Shown: positions 43,876 to 56,240 of the stretch, piece after piece
How the letters are laid out: every line of letters starts with the position of its first letter
Numbering within the stretch: position 1 is the stretch's first letter
Source: Betaproteobacteria bacterium
GTDB taxonomy: Bacteria > Pseudomonadota > Gammaproteobacteria > Burkholderiales > Rhodocyclaceae
DNA length: 56,649 nt
Reading direction: 5' to 3'
NCBI GenBank assembly: GCA_016234745.1
Contig: JACRAR010000011.1
Span: 1 to 56,649 of the forward strand
Position numbers and translations under genes: made by a program
Notes under the pieces: model-generated
Database searches by the model: none
Seen by the model: the letters and a program-made list of their open reading frames with translations, nothing else
Told to the model about the DNA's origin: nothing

Positions 43876-44850
43876 TCAGGGAATCAGGATAGTCGAACCC
43901 GTGGTCTTGCGCACCGCCAGATCGCTTTGCGCCTGGGCGGCATCCTTCAGTGCGTAGGTCTGGTTGACTTCGATTTTGACTTTGCCCGAGGTCACCATGT
44001 TGAACAATTCAGTGGCCGTCTGCACCAGATCGCTGCGCGGTCCCACGTAGCCGAACAGGGTCGGCCGGGTGATGAACAGCGAGCCGCGCTTGGAGAGTTC
44101 ACCCAGATCGAACGGAGGTACTGGTCCCGATGCATTGCCGAAGCTCACCATGAGGCCGAGTGGGCGCAGGCAGTCGAGCGAGGCGGTGAAGGTGTCCTTG
44201 CCGATCGAGTCGTACACCACGGGCACGCCGGCGCCGGCGGTGATTTCCTTGACGCGCTGGGTGAAATTTTCGCGCGTATAAATGATGGCGTGATCGCAGC
44301 CGTGGGCTTTTGCCAGGGCGGCTTTTTCATCCGAGCTGACCGTGCCGATCACCGTGGCGCCCAGGGCCTTGGCCCATTGGCAGACGATCAGGCCGACGCC
44401 GCCCGCCGCAGCGTGAATCAGGATCGGATCGCCGGCCTGGACGCGATAAGTCCGGCGCAGCAGATATTGCGCCGTCATGCCCTGCAGCATCATCGCCGCG
44501 CCCTGCTCGAAACTCAGTGCGGCGGGCAGCTTCACCAGGCGGTCGGCCGGGATGTTGCGCTGTTCGGCATAGGCGCCGATCGGCCCGCCGGCATAGGCGA
44601 CGCGATCGCCGGGCTTGAGATCGGTCACGGCACTGCCGACGGCTTCTACCACGCCGGCGCCTTCCAGTCCGATGCCGGAGGGCAGCGGTACCGGATAAAG
44701 GCCGGTGCGATGATAGATATCGATGAAGTTGAGTCCCACCGCATGCTGCTTCACGGTGGCTTCATTCGGCTGCGGTTGCGGCAGCGCAACCTCCTCCCAG
44801 CGCAGCACTTCCGGGCCGCCGGTCTGGTGGAAACGGATGGCATGGATCAT
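43876..44850 (-). CDS. qor: Quinone oxidoreductase (zinc-independent MDR family)
   Basis: The 324-residue NADPH:quinone reductase has the MDR catalytic fold with GIGLEGAGVVEAVG, the Rossmann motif AAAGGVGLIVCQWA, and no Zn-ligand Cys in the usual site. QOR enzymes detoxify quinones by one-electron reduction. The start is preceded by its own 125-bp gap. It is the first gene of the minus-strand unit with parA and asnS. Enzymes of this fold are promiscuous, so the exact quinone is unknown. Confidence 0.92.
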   Translation of the reverse strand: MIHAIRFHQTGGPEVLRWEEVALPQPQPNEATVKQHAVGLNFIDIYHRTGLYPVPLPSGIGLEGAGVVEAVGSAVTDLKPGDRVAYAGGPIGAYAEQRNIPADRLVKLPAALSFEQGAAMMLQGMTAQYLLRRTYRVQAGDPILIHAAAGGVGLIVCQWAKALGATVIGTVSSDEKAALAKAHGCDHAIIYTRENFTQRVKEITAGAGVPVVYDSIGKDTFTASLDCLRPLGLMVSFGNASGPVPPFDLGELSKRGSLFITRPTLFGYVGPRSDLVQTATELFNMVTSGKVKIEVNQTYALKDAAQAQSDLAVRKTTGSTILIP

Positions 44851-44975
44851 GGCAGTACCTCGGTGGTAGGCTAGCGGTTATGGCAGCAACTGTGGGTTTG
44901 CAAGGAAATTTTAGCACGTGGGCATGCCGGGCAGGCCGTCAACCCGGCTGGCCGCTGCATTTCGAGGCCAGACTG

Positions 44976-45119
44976 ATGAATGAATTGGCAGATTGTGCCA
45001 TCGAGTTGAAAGTCGGCACTGGCTTGACGCGCGAGTGGCAGATCGCCCTTGGCCTCGGCGTGGTGACGATCAACCTTGCCGCGTACTTGCGCTGGTGGCG
45101 CCAGCAACGCAAATCATGA
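44976..45119 (+). CDS. Small single-span membrane protein (47 aa)
   Basis: ATG 44976 gives 47 residues with one likely membrane segment (IALGLGVVTINLAAYL) followed by WWRQQRKS. Its stop overlaps the hydrolase start (ATGA), as in a translationally coupled pair. Its beginning includes CAIELKVG, which recurs as CAIEMKVG at 45973-46000 after the hydrolase gene. I do not recognise a family. Its status as a real gene is moderate. Confidence 0.5.
   Translation: MNELADCAIELKVGTGLTREWQIALGLGVVTINLAAYLRWWRQQRKS
44994..45021 (+). repeat. Imperfect 28-bp direct repeat, copy 1
   Basis: TGTGCCATCGAGTTGAAAGT and the following CGGCACTG match copy 2 at 45973-46000 with four mismatches. Both encode CAIE(L/M)KVG in frames of small ORFs. 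The pair brackets the hydrolase gene, so it could mark a duplicated small-ORF segment. Confidence 0.55.
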
Positions 45120-45958
45120 TTCGGCGCATCGTGCTGCAATTGATGATCGCAGGACTGCTGCTGGCTGGAGGGATTGCCATGTTTCAGGATCGTTTGCTCT
45201 ACTTTCCCGAACAAGTTGGATTGCCTGCCCTACAGGCCGAAGCACAACGCGACGGTCTGCGCATCTGGCCGGCCGAGGGAGAATTCCGCGGTCTGGTGCG
45301 CGAACCGGAAGGCCCGGCGCGGGCGACGCTGGTGCTGTTCCACGGCAATGCCGGTCACGCCGGCCATCGCACCTACTACGCCGGTCTGGCGCGCTTGGGC
45401 GTGCGCGTCATCCTCGCCGAATATCCGGGTTACGGCCCGCGTTCGGGCGCACCGGGCGAGGAGGTGATGGTGGCCGATGCTGCTGAGACGCTCGCGTTGG
45501 CACGCCGCGACTTCGCCGTACCCGTGCTGCTGGCCGGCGAATCTCTGGGTGCGGGCGTGGCGGCGGCGGTTTATGCGCGTGCGCCCGAGTCCGTTGCGGC
45601 GCTATGGCTGATCACGCCTTGGGACAGGCTCGTCAATGTCGCCCGCCATCATTATCCGTGGCTGCCGGTGGACTGGATGCTACGGGACCGCTACGACAGC
45701 CTGACCCATCTGGTCGATGTACAGATCCCGGTCGCCGTCATGGTGGCCGAACGGGACACCATCGTTCCGGCACGTTTCGGTCGCCATCTGTATGAGCAAC
45801 TGCGCGCTCCCAAACGTCTCTGGCAGGTGTCGGGCGCGGGTCACAACGATTGGCTGGACCATGTCGATGAGCGCTGGTGGGCAGAGGTGGCAGACTATCT
45901 GCTGCAATCGCACCGTGCGAAAGGCGATACGGCTTCTGCCAACTGGAAACGGCCTTGA
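45116..45958 (+). CDS. Membrane-anchored alpha/beta hydrolase
   Basis: The 280 residues start with one hydrophobic anchor (LQLMIAGLLLAGGIAM) and then an alpha/beta-hydrolase domain. The nucleophile elbow is GESLG, with the oxyanion HGNAGHAG loop. Candidate Asp and His of the triad are in VAERDTIVP and GAGHNDW. This resembles the YfhR/BEM46-like group, with broad or unknown esterase activity. It begins inside the small membrane-protein ORF (ATGA overlap). An imperfect repeat flanks it. Confidence 0.87.
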   Translation: MIRRIVLQLMIAGLLLAGGIAMFQDRLLYFPEQVGLPALQAEAQRDGLRIWPAEGEFRGLVREPEGPARATLVLFHGNAGHAGHRTYYAGLARLGVRVILAEYPGYGPRSGAPGEEVMVADAAETLALARRDFAVPVLLAGESLGAGVAAAVYARAPESVAALWLITPWDRLVNVARHHYPWLPVDWMLRDRYDSLTHLVDVQIPVAVMVAERDTIVPARFGRHLYEQLRAPKRLWQVSGAGHNDWLDHVDERWWAEVADYLLQSHRAKGDTASANWKRP

Positions 45959-45972
45959 TCGAAACGCCAAGC

Positions 45973-46000
45973 TGTGCAATCGAGATGAAAGTCGGCCTTG
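45973..46000 (+). repeat. Imperfect 28-bp direct repeat, copy 2
   Basis: This is the second copy of the repeat at 44994-45021. It lies inside an open frame that ends at 46104 and reads CAIEMKVGLDGTLALVKV, with further residues HLSREQFEKLL. An ATG at 45985 would give 39 residues. This could be a small gene or the remnant of a duplicated one. The rest of the gap up to 46316 holds no other feature I can support. Confidence 0.5.
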
Positions 46001-46316
46001 ATGGGACGTTGGCATTGGTTAAGGTTTGTTCGATGTCTGCCCAACATGCGATGAGAATTGGTGACGCACATTTGAGTCGCGAACAGTTTGAAAAGCTTCT
46101 ATAACAGTTCCACGGAAACTATTCGAGTCACCCCCCTGAATTCCGGGTCTGGAATATTTCTGGAGAATCAGTATGTGCGGGCGGGGTCTGGACTGTAATG
46201 GCGATTGTTTGCGAACTGTCGCTCAGGCCGTCGGCATAAATTTCCAAGTTGGCCCACCGGCACTAAAATACACTCACAGGAAGTGGACGCCTATTCCACT
46301 CAGGTCAGGACTAATC

Positions 46317-46652
46317 ATGCTCACAAATGCGGAAGTTCGCAAAGCGCTCAAAGGCTCTATTGCCAAATGGACTGCCATCGCAAATGGCACAGGCAAAGAT
46401 GATGGTATTTTGAACAACCCGTTGTGCCGTATGTTCTACGGAAGCTATAAAACACGCTGCCACGGCTGTCCAGTCAGGGAGTATACCGGCGCGGCCTACT
46501 GCAGTAACACCGCGTATGTGGACTGGTACAACAACGGCTCAGCAGCCAGCCGCGAAATGAAGATGGCCTTCACTGCCGAGGACAAGAAACTCGCCCGGGC
46601 CGAGCGAGACTTCCTCATCGGCCTGGACCTGTATTACTTTCAGAAGACCTAA
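46317..46652 (+). CDS. Cys-rich small protein of unknown function
   Basis: The 111-residue protein has a Cys pattern C-R-M-F...TRCHGCPV...YC, spaced so that it could bind a metal. The motif PLCRMFYGSYKTRCHGCPV resembles small phage- or island-borne proteins. ATG 46317 has CAGGA 6 nt upstream; an upstream GC-rich extension to 46173 looks non-coding. Base composition is less GC-rich than its neighbours, which suggests acquisition. No function is assigned. Confidence 0.65.
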   Translation: MLTNAEVRKALKGSIAKWTAIANGTGKDDGILNNPLCRMFYGSYKTRCHGCPVREYTGAAYCSNTAYVDWYNNGSAASREMKMAFTAEDKKLARAERDFLIGLDLYYFQKT

Positions 46653-46670
46653 TCAGTTTCTTAACATGCA

Positions 46671-46699
46671 GGCCGGCTGTCGAGAAAGGCTCGCCGGCC
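46671..46699. terminator. Hairpin between convergent genes
   Basis: GGCCGGC 46671-46677 pairs with GCCGGCC 46693-46699 around a 15-nt loop. No T-run follows on either strand. It may still aid ending of the Cys-rich gene and maeB transcripts, which converge here. Confidence 0.35.
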
Positions 46700-46718
46700 G
46701 GAACCCTCTCAGCAAATC

Positions 46719-48995
<2,277 letters not shown>

Positions 48996-49159
48996 GGTGG
49001 GTCGGCGATGGCTTGACAATGATCCATGATACTCTGCGCCACCTGCCGCCGTCTGTACGTAGTTTGCGCATTTCCGGGGTAGTTCAGGGTCTGCTGCATT
49101 GCAGCAATCGATCTTCAAGTATGGCAAAATATCGATCTCTCCAGCTTGAGGAAATTCCC

Positions 49160-49990
49160 ATGAGCAAACCCGGTTCTGCGCGGGTCAAGCGCGTCGTATT
49201 CAATCAGAAGGGCGGCGTTGGCAAGAGCACGATTACCTGCAATCTGGCAGCCATCGCGGCCGCTCAGGGCGCCAAAACCTTGGTAATCGACCTCGATCCA
49301 CAAGCCAATTCGACGCGCTACCTGATCGGCGCCGCGGCCGACGCGCTCGAACTCAGTGCGACCGATTTCTTCGATCAGATGCTGAGCTTCAAGTTGCGCC
49401 CTCGCGCCACCGGGGAATTTATCGTCGCCACGCCTTTCGAGCGGCTGCATCTGCTGCCATCGCATCCTTCGCTGGAGGAATTGCAAGCCAAGCTCGAATC
49501 GCGCTACAAGATCTACAAGCTGCGCGAGGCGCTCGATGAACTGGGCGAGTACGACCAGATCTGGATCGACACGCCGCCGGCGCTACACTTCTATACGCGT
49601 TCGGCCCTGATTGCGGCGGACCGTTGCCTGATTCCCTTTGATTGCGATGAATTTGCGCGGCGCGCGCTGTATGCCCTGCTCGAAAATGTCAGCGAGATCC
49701 AGGCCGATCACAACGCGGATCTGCAGGTCGAGGGCATCGTCATCAACCAGTACCTGCCGCGCGCCAATTTGCCGCAGCAGCTGGTTGAAGAACTGCGCAA
49801 GGAGGGTTTGCCGGTGCTCAAGACGCGGCTTTCCTCATCGGTCAAGATCAAGGAATCGCATCAGCAAGCCAAGCCGATGATCCATCTCGACCCGCGCCAC
49901 AAGCTGGCGCGGGAGTTTTCTGATCTATACCGGGAATTGGCGAAGCCGCAGAAATCTGTGGCAAAGGGCAAGAACCGCAAGTCCGCCTGA
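49160..49990 (+). CDS. ParA/Soj-family ATPase (orphan, copy 2)
   Basis: This 276-residue protein is the most canonical ParA in the window: deviant Walker A KGGVGKST (17-24), LVIDLDPQANST, and WIDTPPALHFY. The C-terminal part ends with a basic tail (KPQKSVAKGKNRKSA) suited to nonspecific DNA binding. GAGGAA lies before ATG 49160; ATG 49121 is an alternative. No parB or parS is nearby; an HD-GYP gene follows. It could partition a cellular cargo or act with a distant ParB-like partner. Confidence 0.88.
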   Translation: MSKPGSARVKRVVFNQKGGVGKSTITCNLAAIAAAQGAKTLVIDLDPQANSTRYLIGAAADALELSATDFFDQMLSFKLRPRATGEFIVATPFERLHLLPSHPSLEELQAKLESRYKIYKLREALDELGEYDQIWIDTPPALHFYTRSALIAADRCLIPFDCDEFARRALYALLENVSEIQADHNADLQVEGIVINQYLPRANLPQQLVEELRKEGLPVLKTRLSSSVKIKESHQQAKPMIHLDPRHKLAREFSDLYRELAKPQKSVAKGKNRKSA

Positions 49991-50015
49991 CCGGAACATC
50001 CCGGGAATCGCCGCC

Positions 50016-50044
50016 TGAGACGGTCTGGCGCGTCGGCATATAAT
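50016..50044 (+). promoter_or_regulatory. Candidate promoter of the HD-GYP gene
   Basis: A perfect TATAAT lies at 50039-50044, with a poor -35 candidate (TGAGAC, 50016-50021) 17 bp upstream. A start near 50051 would give a leader of about 33 nt. Confidence 0.45.
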
Positions 50045-50083
50045 AAGCGCCACTGTCGGGCCGATACCAACTCGCCACACCTT

Positions 50084-51349
50084 ATGCTGAATATTCATCG
50101 GACTCTCCTGAATCGCCTGCTGATCAGCTGGATCGGCATTTCCCTGGCGATCGGTGGCGCGGTGTCCTATTTCGGCATTGAAAAAATTGACGACCAGTTG
50201 GTGGAATTGGCTACGGCCGAGTCGACCAAACTGACCGATGCGAGCCTGAGCCTGATCAACGGCGACAATGCCGATCAGACCGCGTTGAAGCAGCTTGCCG
50301 AAAATTTCGTGCGCGGGCAATTCGTCGTCGTCGAAATCTACAACCGCGAGCGCAAGCGCATCCTGGAGCAGGTCAATGCGCAGCATGAGGCGATCGAGGA
50401 GCATCTCAAGCTACACGGCCACACTTTTCCCCTGGGAGACGTGCCGCAATACGAACGATTTATCGTAGACAAGCAAACGGTGTTGCAAGTCATGGTGCCG
50501 CTCAAGGATGCCAAAGGGAGCATCGCCGGTTACTTTGAAGGCGTCATCATCATTGATCCGGAGACGCTGAACCGTCTGCGCCAGGAGCTTGCCGTTACCT
50601 TGCTGATCGCCCTGTGTACCGTATTGCTGACGACCCTGGTGCTTTATCCGGTCATCATGTCGCTGAATCGCAAGGTGATCAAATTCACGCGCGATCTGCT
50701 CAAGGGCAACATCGAACTCATGGAAGTCCTGGGCGGCGCCATCGCCAAGCGCGATTCGGATACCAATATCCACAACTACAGGGTCTCGATCTATGCCGTG
50801 CGCCTGGCTGAAGCCGCCCAGGTGGATACGGAAACGATCCGCAACCTGATCGCCGGTGCATTCCTGCATGACGTCGGCAAGATCGGGATCACCGACAACA
50901 TCCTGCTGAAACCGGGAAAACTCACCGAAGCTGAATTTACGGTGATGAAAACCCACGTCACTTTGGGCGTGGACATCCTGGCCAAATCCAACTGGCTGAA
51001 GACGGCGCGCGACGTGGTCGAGTTTCATCACGAAAAATTCAACGGTACGGGCTATATGCGCGGTTTAAAGGGCGAGGAGATTCCCATCAACGCCCGTATC
51101 TTCGCCATTGCGGACGTTTTCGACGCGCTGACTTCAAAGCGGCCATACAAGGAAGCAATGCCGTTCGAGGAAGCGCTGGCGATTCTGCGCCGCGACAGCG
51201 GCAGCCACTTCGATCCGCGACTGATTTCTTTGTTCGAGGGTATTGCCGCGTCGCTCTACCGGGAAATCAGCGCCACGCAGGACGCCTTGGTCGAGAAGCT
51301 GCTGCAGGAACTGATCACGAATTATTTTTTTGCCGGACAAGACACCTGA
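50084..51349 (+). CDS. HD-GYP domain c-di-GMP phosphodiesterase (variant GYP motif)
   Basis: The 421 residues start with a membrane helix, a periplasmic segment (about 31-165) and a second helix (VTLLIALCTVLLTTLVLYPV). A cytosolic HD-GYP domain follows. The HD metal pair is H262-D263 (FLHDVGKIG). The signature HHExxDGxGYP reads HHEKFNGTGYM, with N320 for D and M325 for P. Metal ligands look kept, but the changed GYP loop may affect c-di-GMP specificity. It is convergent with uvrD, ending 8 nt from it. Confidence 0.9.
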   Translation: MLNIHRTLLNRLLISWIGISLAIGGAVSYFGIEKIDDQLVELATAESTKLTDASLSLINGDNADQTALKQLAENFVRGQFVVVEIYNRERKRILEQVNAQHEAIEEHLKLHGHTFPLGDVPQYERFIVDKQTVLQVMVPLKDAKGSIAGYFEGVIIIDPETLNRLRQELAVTLLIALCTVLLTTLVLYPVIMSLNRKVIKFTRDLLKGNIELMEVLGGAIAKRDSDTNIHNYRVSIYAVRLAEAAQVDTETIRNLIAGAFLHDVGKIGITDNILLKPGKLTEAEFTVMKTHVTLGVDILAKSNWLKTARDVVEFHHEKFNGTGYMRGLKGEEIPINARIFAIADVFDALTSKRPYKEAMPFEEALAILRRDSGSHFDPRLISLFEGIAASLYREISATQDALVEKLLQELITNYFFAGQDT

Positions 51350-51357
51350 GATTGCGT

Positions 51358-53565
<2,208 letters not shown>

Positions 53566-53616
53566 GTCGCAAATTATACGCCCCGCAGGCGAGGCCACCC
53601 GGAGAGGTGGAAGTCC

Positions 53617-53652
53617 CCCGCCCGCAGGAAGTGGCCCGCCCGCAGGAAGTGG
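53617..53652. repeat. Tandem 18-bp repeat, two perfect copies
   Basis: The unit CCCGCCCGCAGGAAGTGG occurs at 53617-53634 and again at 53635-53652 without change. It lies in the divergent gap between uvrD and the methyltransferase gene. Copy number probably varies between strains. Confidence 0.85.
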
Positions 53653-53654
53653 CC

Positions 53655-53678
53655 TTGGGCCATTGGGCCATTGGGCCA
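53655..53678. repeat. Tandem 8-bp repeat, three perfect copies
   Basis: TTGGGCCA is repeated three times in direct succession at 53655-53662, 53663-53670 and 53671-53678. It follows the 18-bp repeat, making this gap a simple-sequence hotspot likely to slip. Confidence 0.85.
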
Positions 53679-53728
53679 CGCCCCGAGGGCGTAGCCTCGT
53701 TCGTTGCATGGCGCGGTATCATCGCGGC

Positions 53729-54478
53729 ATGTCGCCTTCTGTTTCGCCGTTGCGCAACGCACTGATTGCCCAGATTCTTGGGGGCATCCTGGCGGTCGGA
53801 TTGGTTCGCATTGCTTATCCGCAAGGCTTGGGTTCGCCGCTCGCCATTGCCGGATTGCAGGGCGTTTGCGCAGCGCTCATCGGCCATTGGCTCGGCTCGC
53901 CGAAATGGTGGCTGGTCATCCATTGCGGCTTTGTGCCGGCCGTGGTGCTGGCAAGCCGGCTGGAACTGGCGCCGGGCTGGTATCTGGCAATTTTCATCTT
54001 GCTGCTGCTGATCTACTGGCGCACGGATCAAAGCCGGGTCCCGCTGTATCTTTCGAACACGACCACCGCTGCCTCACTGCTGCAACTGCTGCCTGCCGAA
54101 CCGTGCCGGGTCATCGATCTGGGTTGCGGGCCGGGTGGTTTGCTGCGCCGCCTGGCGCAGGCACGCAGCGATTGCGAGTTCCTCGGCATCGAACACGCAC
54201 CCCTGCCCTGGCTGTGGGCCAGGCTCACGAGTCTGGGGCAAGCCAATCTGCAAATCGTTTATGGCGATTTCTGGCAACAGCATCTGGGACCATTTGCGGT
54301 CGTTTATGCCTTCCTCTCGCCGCACCCCATGCCGCGCCTGATGGCCAAGGCGCGCCTCGAGATGCGTCCCGGCACCCTGCTGGTGAGCAACAGTTTCGCG
54401 ATTCCCGCTGCGCCCGTGGAGCATGTCGTCGAAGTCGCCGACCGGCGCGCAACACGGCTTTATTGCTATCGGATGTAG
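53729..54478 (+). CDS. Membrane-anchored class I SAM-dependent methyltransferase
   Basis: The 249-residue protein has about three membrane helices (LIAQILGGILAVGLV, LAIAGLQGVCAALIGHWL, GWYLAIFILLLLIYW). A methyltransferase domain follows, with motif I VIDLGCGPGGLLRRLA at about 130-145 and an acidic FLGIEHAP. No clear catalytic signature identifies the substrate. A membrane-fixed methyltransferase suggests a lipid, quinone or membrane-protein target. ATG 53729 is used; ATG 53708 is in frame. The gene is followed by the third ParA-like ATPase after 149 nt. Confidence 0.82.
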   Translation: MSPSVSPLRNALIAQILGGILAVGLVRIAYPQGLGSPLAIAGLQGVCAALIGHWLGSPKWWLVIHCGFVPAVVLASRLELAPGWYLAIFILLLLIYWRTDQSRVPLYLSNTTTAASLLQLLPAEPCRVIDLGCGPGGLLRRLAQARSDCEFLGIEHAPLPWLWARLTSLGQANLQIVYGDFWQQHLGPFAVVYAFLSPHPMPRLMAKARLEMRPGTLLVSNSFAIPAAPVEHVVEVADRRATRLYCYRM

Positions 54479-54627
54479 AACGAGTCCTGGTTGCGCGATC
54501 CCGAAATAAGCCCCGATTGCCTTGCATTTCACTGCATCGCCGGGCAATGCTTTCGCCAATAATCCGAGCCTGATGCAAGCCCCGCAAGATGAAGCGGTGG
54601 GCGGAGAGGAACAACAGGAGAGGCTAC

Positions 54628-55326
54628 ATGGCAGATATCATCTGCGTCATTGGCAACAAGGGCGGCACCGGCAAAACCACGCTTTCGCACATGCTCTGCC
54701 AGGGTTTCGGCCTGGTCGGTCAGCGTTCGGTCTGCGTGCTGACCGATACCTATCGCGAGCCCCTCAATCCCGCCAGCCGCCGCTACCTGACCGCGGATGC
54801 GCGCACGCGCGAGGCCTTGGCCAAGGTGGTGGACAAGGTGCGGGCTTTGAAAGCCTGGCTTGGCGTGATCGACGGCGGCGGCAACCGCACCGAGATGGAC
54901 CGCAAGCTCTACAGCCTGGCCGACCTGGTACTGCTGCCATTCCGCGATTCGCATGAAGATATCCGTACCGTGATCCGCGATCTTGAAATGTTCCCGCGCG
55001 CCTACGCGGTGCCGACCCAATGGCCAACCAACGCCTGGCAGCGCGAGGCGGCGGAGAAAACCGTGACGGAGTTTCTCGCGCCCTACCGGGATCGGATTTT
55101 TGAGCCGGTGTTCAACCTCTCGGCGAGCAAACTGCTGCTGCAGACGGATATTCCCAATGCCATGCCGACGGCTTTGGCCAACGCCTGCCGCGGCATGGCG
55201 CATCAGGTGCTCGATCTGTTGCAGATCACGGTCGACGACGAAGTGGTCGATCGTGGCCGGGCTTCGCTTCCGCCCGCAGTGCATGCCACTGCGCAGGCAA
55301 ATACGCGCACTGCCGTCGTCGCCTGA
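54628..55326 (+). CDS. ParA/MinD-like ATPase beside PhaM (orphan, copy 3)
   Basis: The 232-residue protein starts ADIICVIGNKGGTGKTTLS with the deviant Walker A KGGTGKT (11-17). The usual DxDPQ and DTPP boxes are changed to VLTDTYREPLNP and VIDGGGNRTEMD, so it is a divergent branch. GGAGAGG precedes ATG 54628. No ParB lies nearby. The next gene, 94 nt on, is a PhaM homologue that binds PHB granules and the nucleoid. That makes cargo positioning of granules a plausible role, though not shown. Confidence 0.82.
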   Translation: MADIICVIGNKGGTGKTTLSHMLCQGFGLVGQRSVCVLTDTYREPLNPASRRYLTADARTREALAKVVDKVRALKAWLGVIDGGGNRTEMDRKLYSLADLVLLPFRDSHEDIRTVIRDLEMFPRAYAVPTQWPTNAWQREAAEKTVTEFLAPYRDRIFEPVFNLSASKLLLQTDIPNAMPTALANACRGMAHQVLDLLQITVDDEVVDRGRASLPPAVHATAQANTRTAVVA

Positions 55327-55367
55327 AACAGGAAAGGGGCGCAGCCGCAGGAATTTGTGCCGCTGCT

Positions 55368-55394
55368 TGTTGCAGGAGTAATATCGCTGCAACA
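55368..55394. promoter_or_regulatory. 8-bp inverted repeat between the ParA-like gene and phaM
   Basis: TGTTGCAG 55368-55375 pairs with CTGCAACA 55387-55394 around GAGTAATATCG. It lies 27 nt before the phaM ATG. It could be an operator, a hairpin or a binding site for the ATPase or another regulator. It is followed by CAGGAGCAATCC before the start. Confidence 0.45.
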
Positions 55395-55420
55395 GGAGCA
55401 ATCCTCATGGGGAGCAGATC

Positions 55421-55822
55421 ATGACCGACGCGGCGCAAACGCAAGACCCGATGGAATTCCTGAAATCGATGTGGGGTAGCATGGGTTTCCCGCTACCCGG
55501 CATGGTCGTCCCGACGCTCGACGTGGGCGAGCTCGACAAGCGCATCGCCGATCTCAAGGCGGTCGAAGGCTGGCTGAAAATGAATCTGAACATGCTGCAG
55601 ATGAGCATCCAGGGGCTCGAAATGCAGCGTGCCACCATCTCGGCATTCCAGACCATGAGCCAGTCTTCCGACAGCGCTGAGGCGCAGCCCAATCCTTTTG
55701 CCAACCCAACCCTGAATCCGGCCAACTGGCCCTGGAACTTCATGCAGGGCACCGGCACTGCCGAAGAACCGCCAGCGAAGAAGAAACCGGCAGCAGCCAG
55801 GAAGAAGAAGCCGGTTTCCTGA
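55421..55822 (+). CDS. phaM: PhaM-like PHB granule/nucleoid linker protein
   Basis: PhaM of Ralstonia activates PHB synthase and links granules to DNA. The 133-residue protein has the family core (PMEFLKSMWGSMGFPLPGMVVPTLDVGELDKRI, DLKAVEGWLKMNLNMLQMSIQGLEMQRA) and a Lys-rich C-terminal tail (KKKPAAARKKKPVS) like the DNA-binding PAKKA repeats. The Ser/Pro/Asn linker is normal. GGGGAG lies 10 nt before the ATG. The ParA-like ATPase directly upstream makes a granule-segregation pair likely. The name rests on recognising the core and tail. Confidence 0.78.
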   Translation: MTDAAQTQDPMEFLKSMWGSMGFPLPGMVVPTLDVGELDKRIADLKAVEGWLKMNLNMLQMSIQGLEMQRATISAFQTMSQSSDSAEAQPNPFANPTLNPANWPWNFMQGTGTAEEPPAKKKPAAARKKKPVS

Positions 55823-55892
55823 CGACAAGGCTGGCGGACTCGCTGGATGAGGGTTTGACAAAGCAAAATCGCATGCAAGGGGTTGGATAGCA

Positions 55893-56240
55893 GTGTTGCT
55901 GCCAAATATCAGCAAGGCCAGTATTGACCTGAAGAAGCTGACTCATTACGTGTTGAATCAAAATCATCCGGAGGGACGGCACAAGGCTCGTGTATTCCTT
56001 TCAGCGCTTGGCGTAACTTCGGCAGATGGGGAATGGCTGTCCAATGCAATACTGGCCGCTCTTTGGAAATCGAATGCCGTGTTGCAGGAAGATACAAATT
56101 GGGGGACGATCTACCGAGTCGATATGGAAATCGTTCGCGGACAGCGGTGTGCAAAGATACGGACAGGTTGGCTATGTACGTTGGATGCGGCTAAACTTGC
56201 CACATGCTTTGTAGTAGGAGGGTGCGATGAAACTACTTGA
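55893..56240 (+). CDS. DUF6883-type protein
   Basis: The 115 residues match the DUF6883 pattern: LPNISKASIDLKKLTHYVLNQNHPEGRHKARVF, then NWGTIYRVD and RTGWL. The family's function is not established. It overlaps the DUF4926 gene by 14 nt, so the two are coupled and may work as a pair. GTG 55893 is the start; TTG 55896 is an alternative. It lies in less GC-rich DNA near the right-hand IS, suggesting an acquired cassette. Confidence 0.72.
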   Translation: MLLPNISKASIDLKKLTHYVLNQNHPEGRHKARVFLSALGVTSADGEWLSNAILAALWKSNAVLQEDTNWGTIYRVDMEIVRGQRCAKIRTGWLCTLDAAKLATCFVVGGCDETT

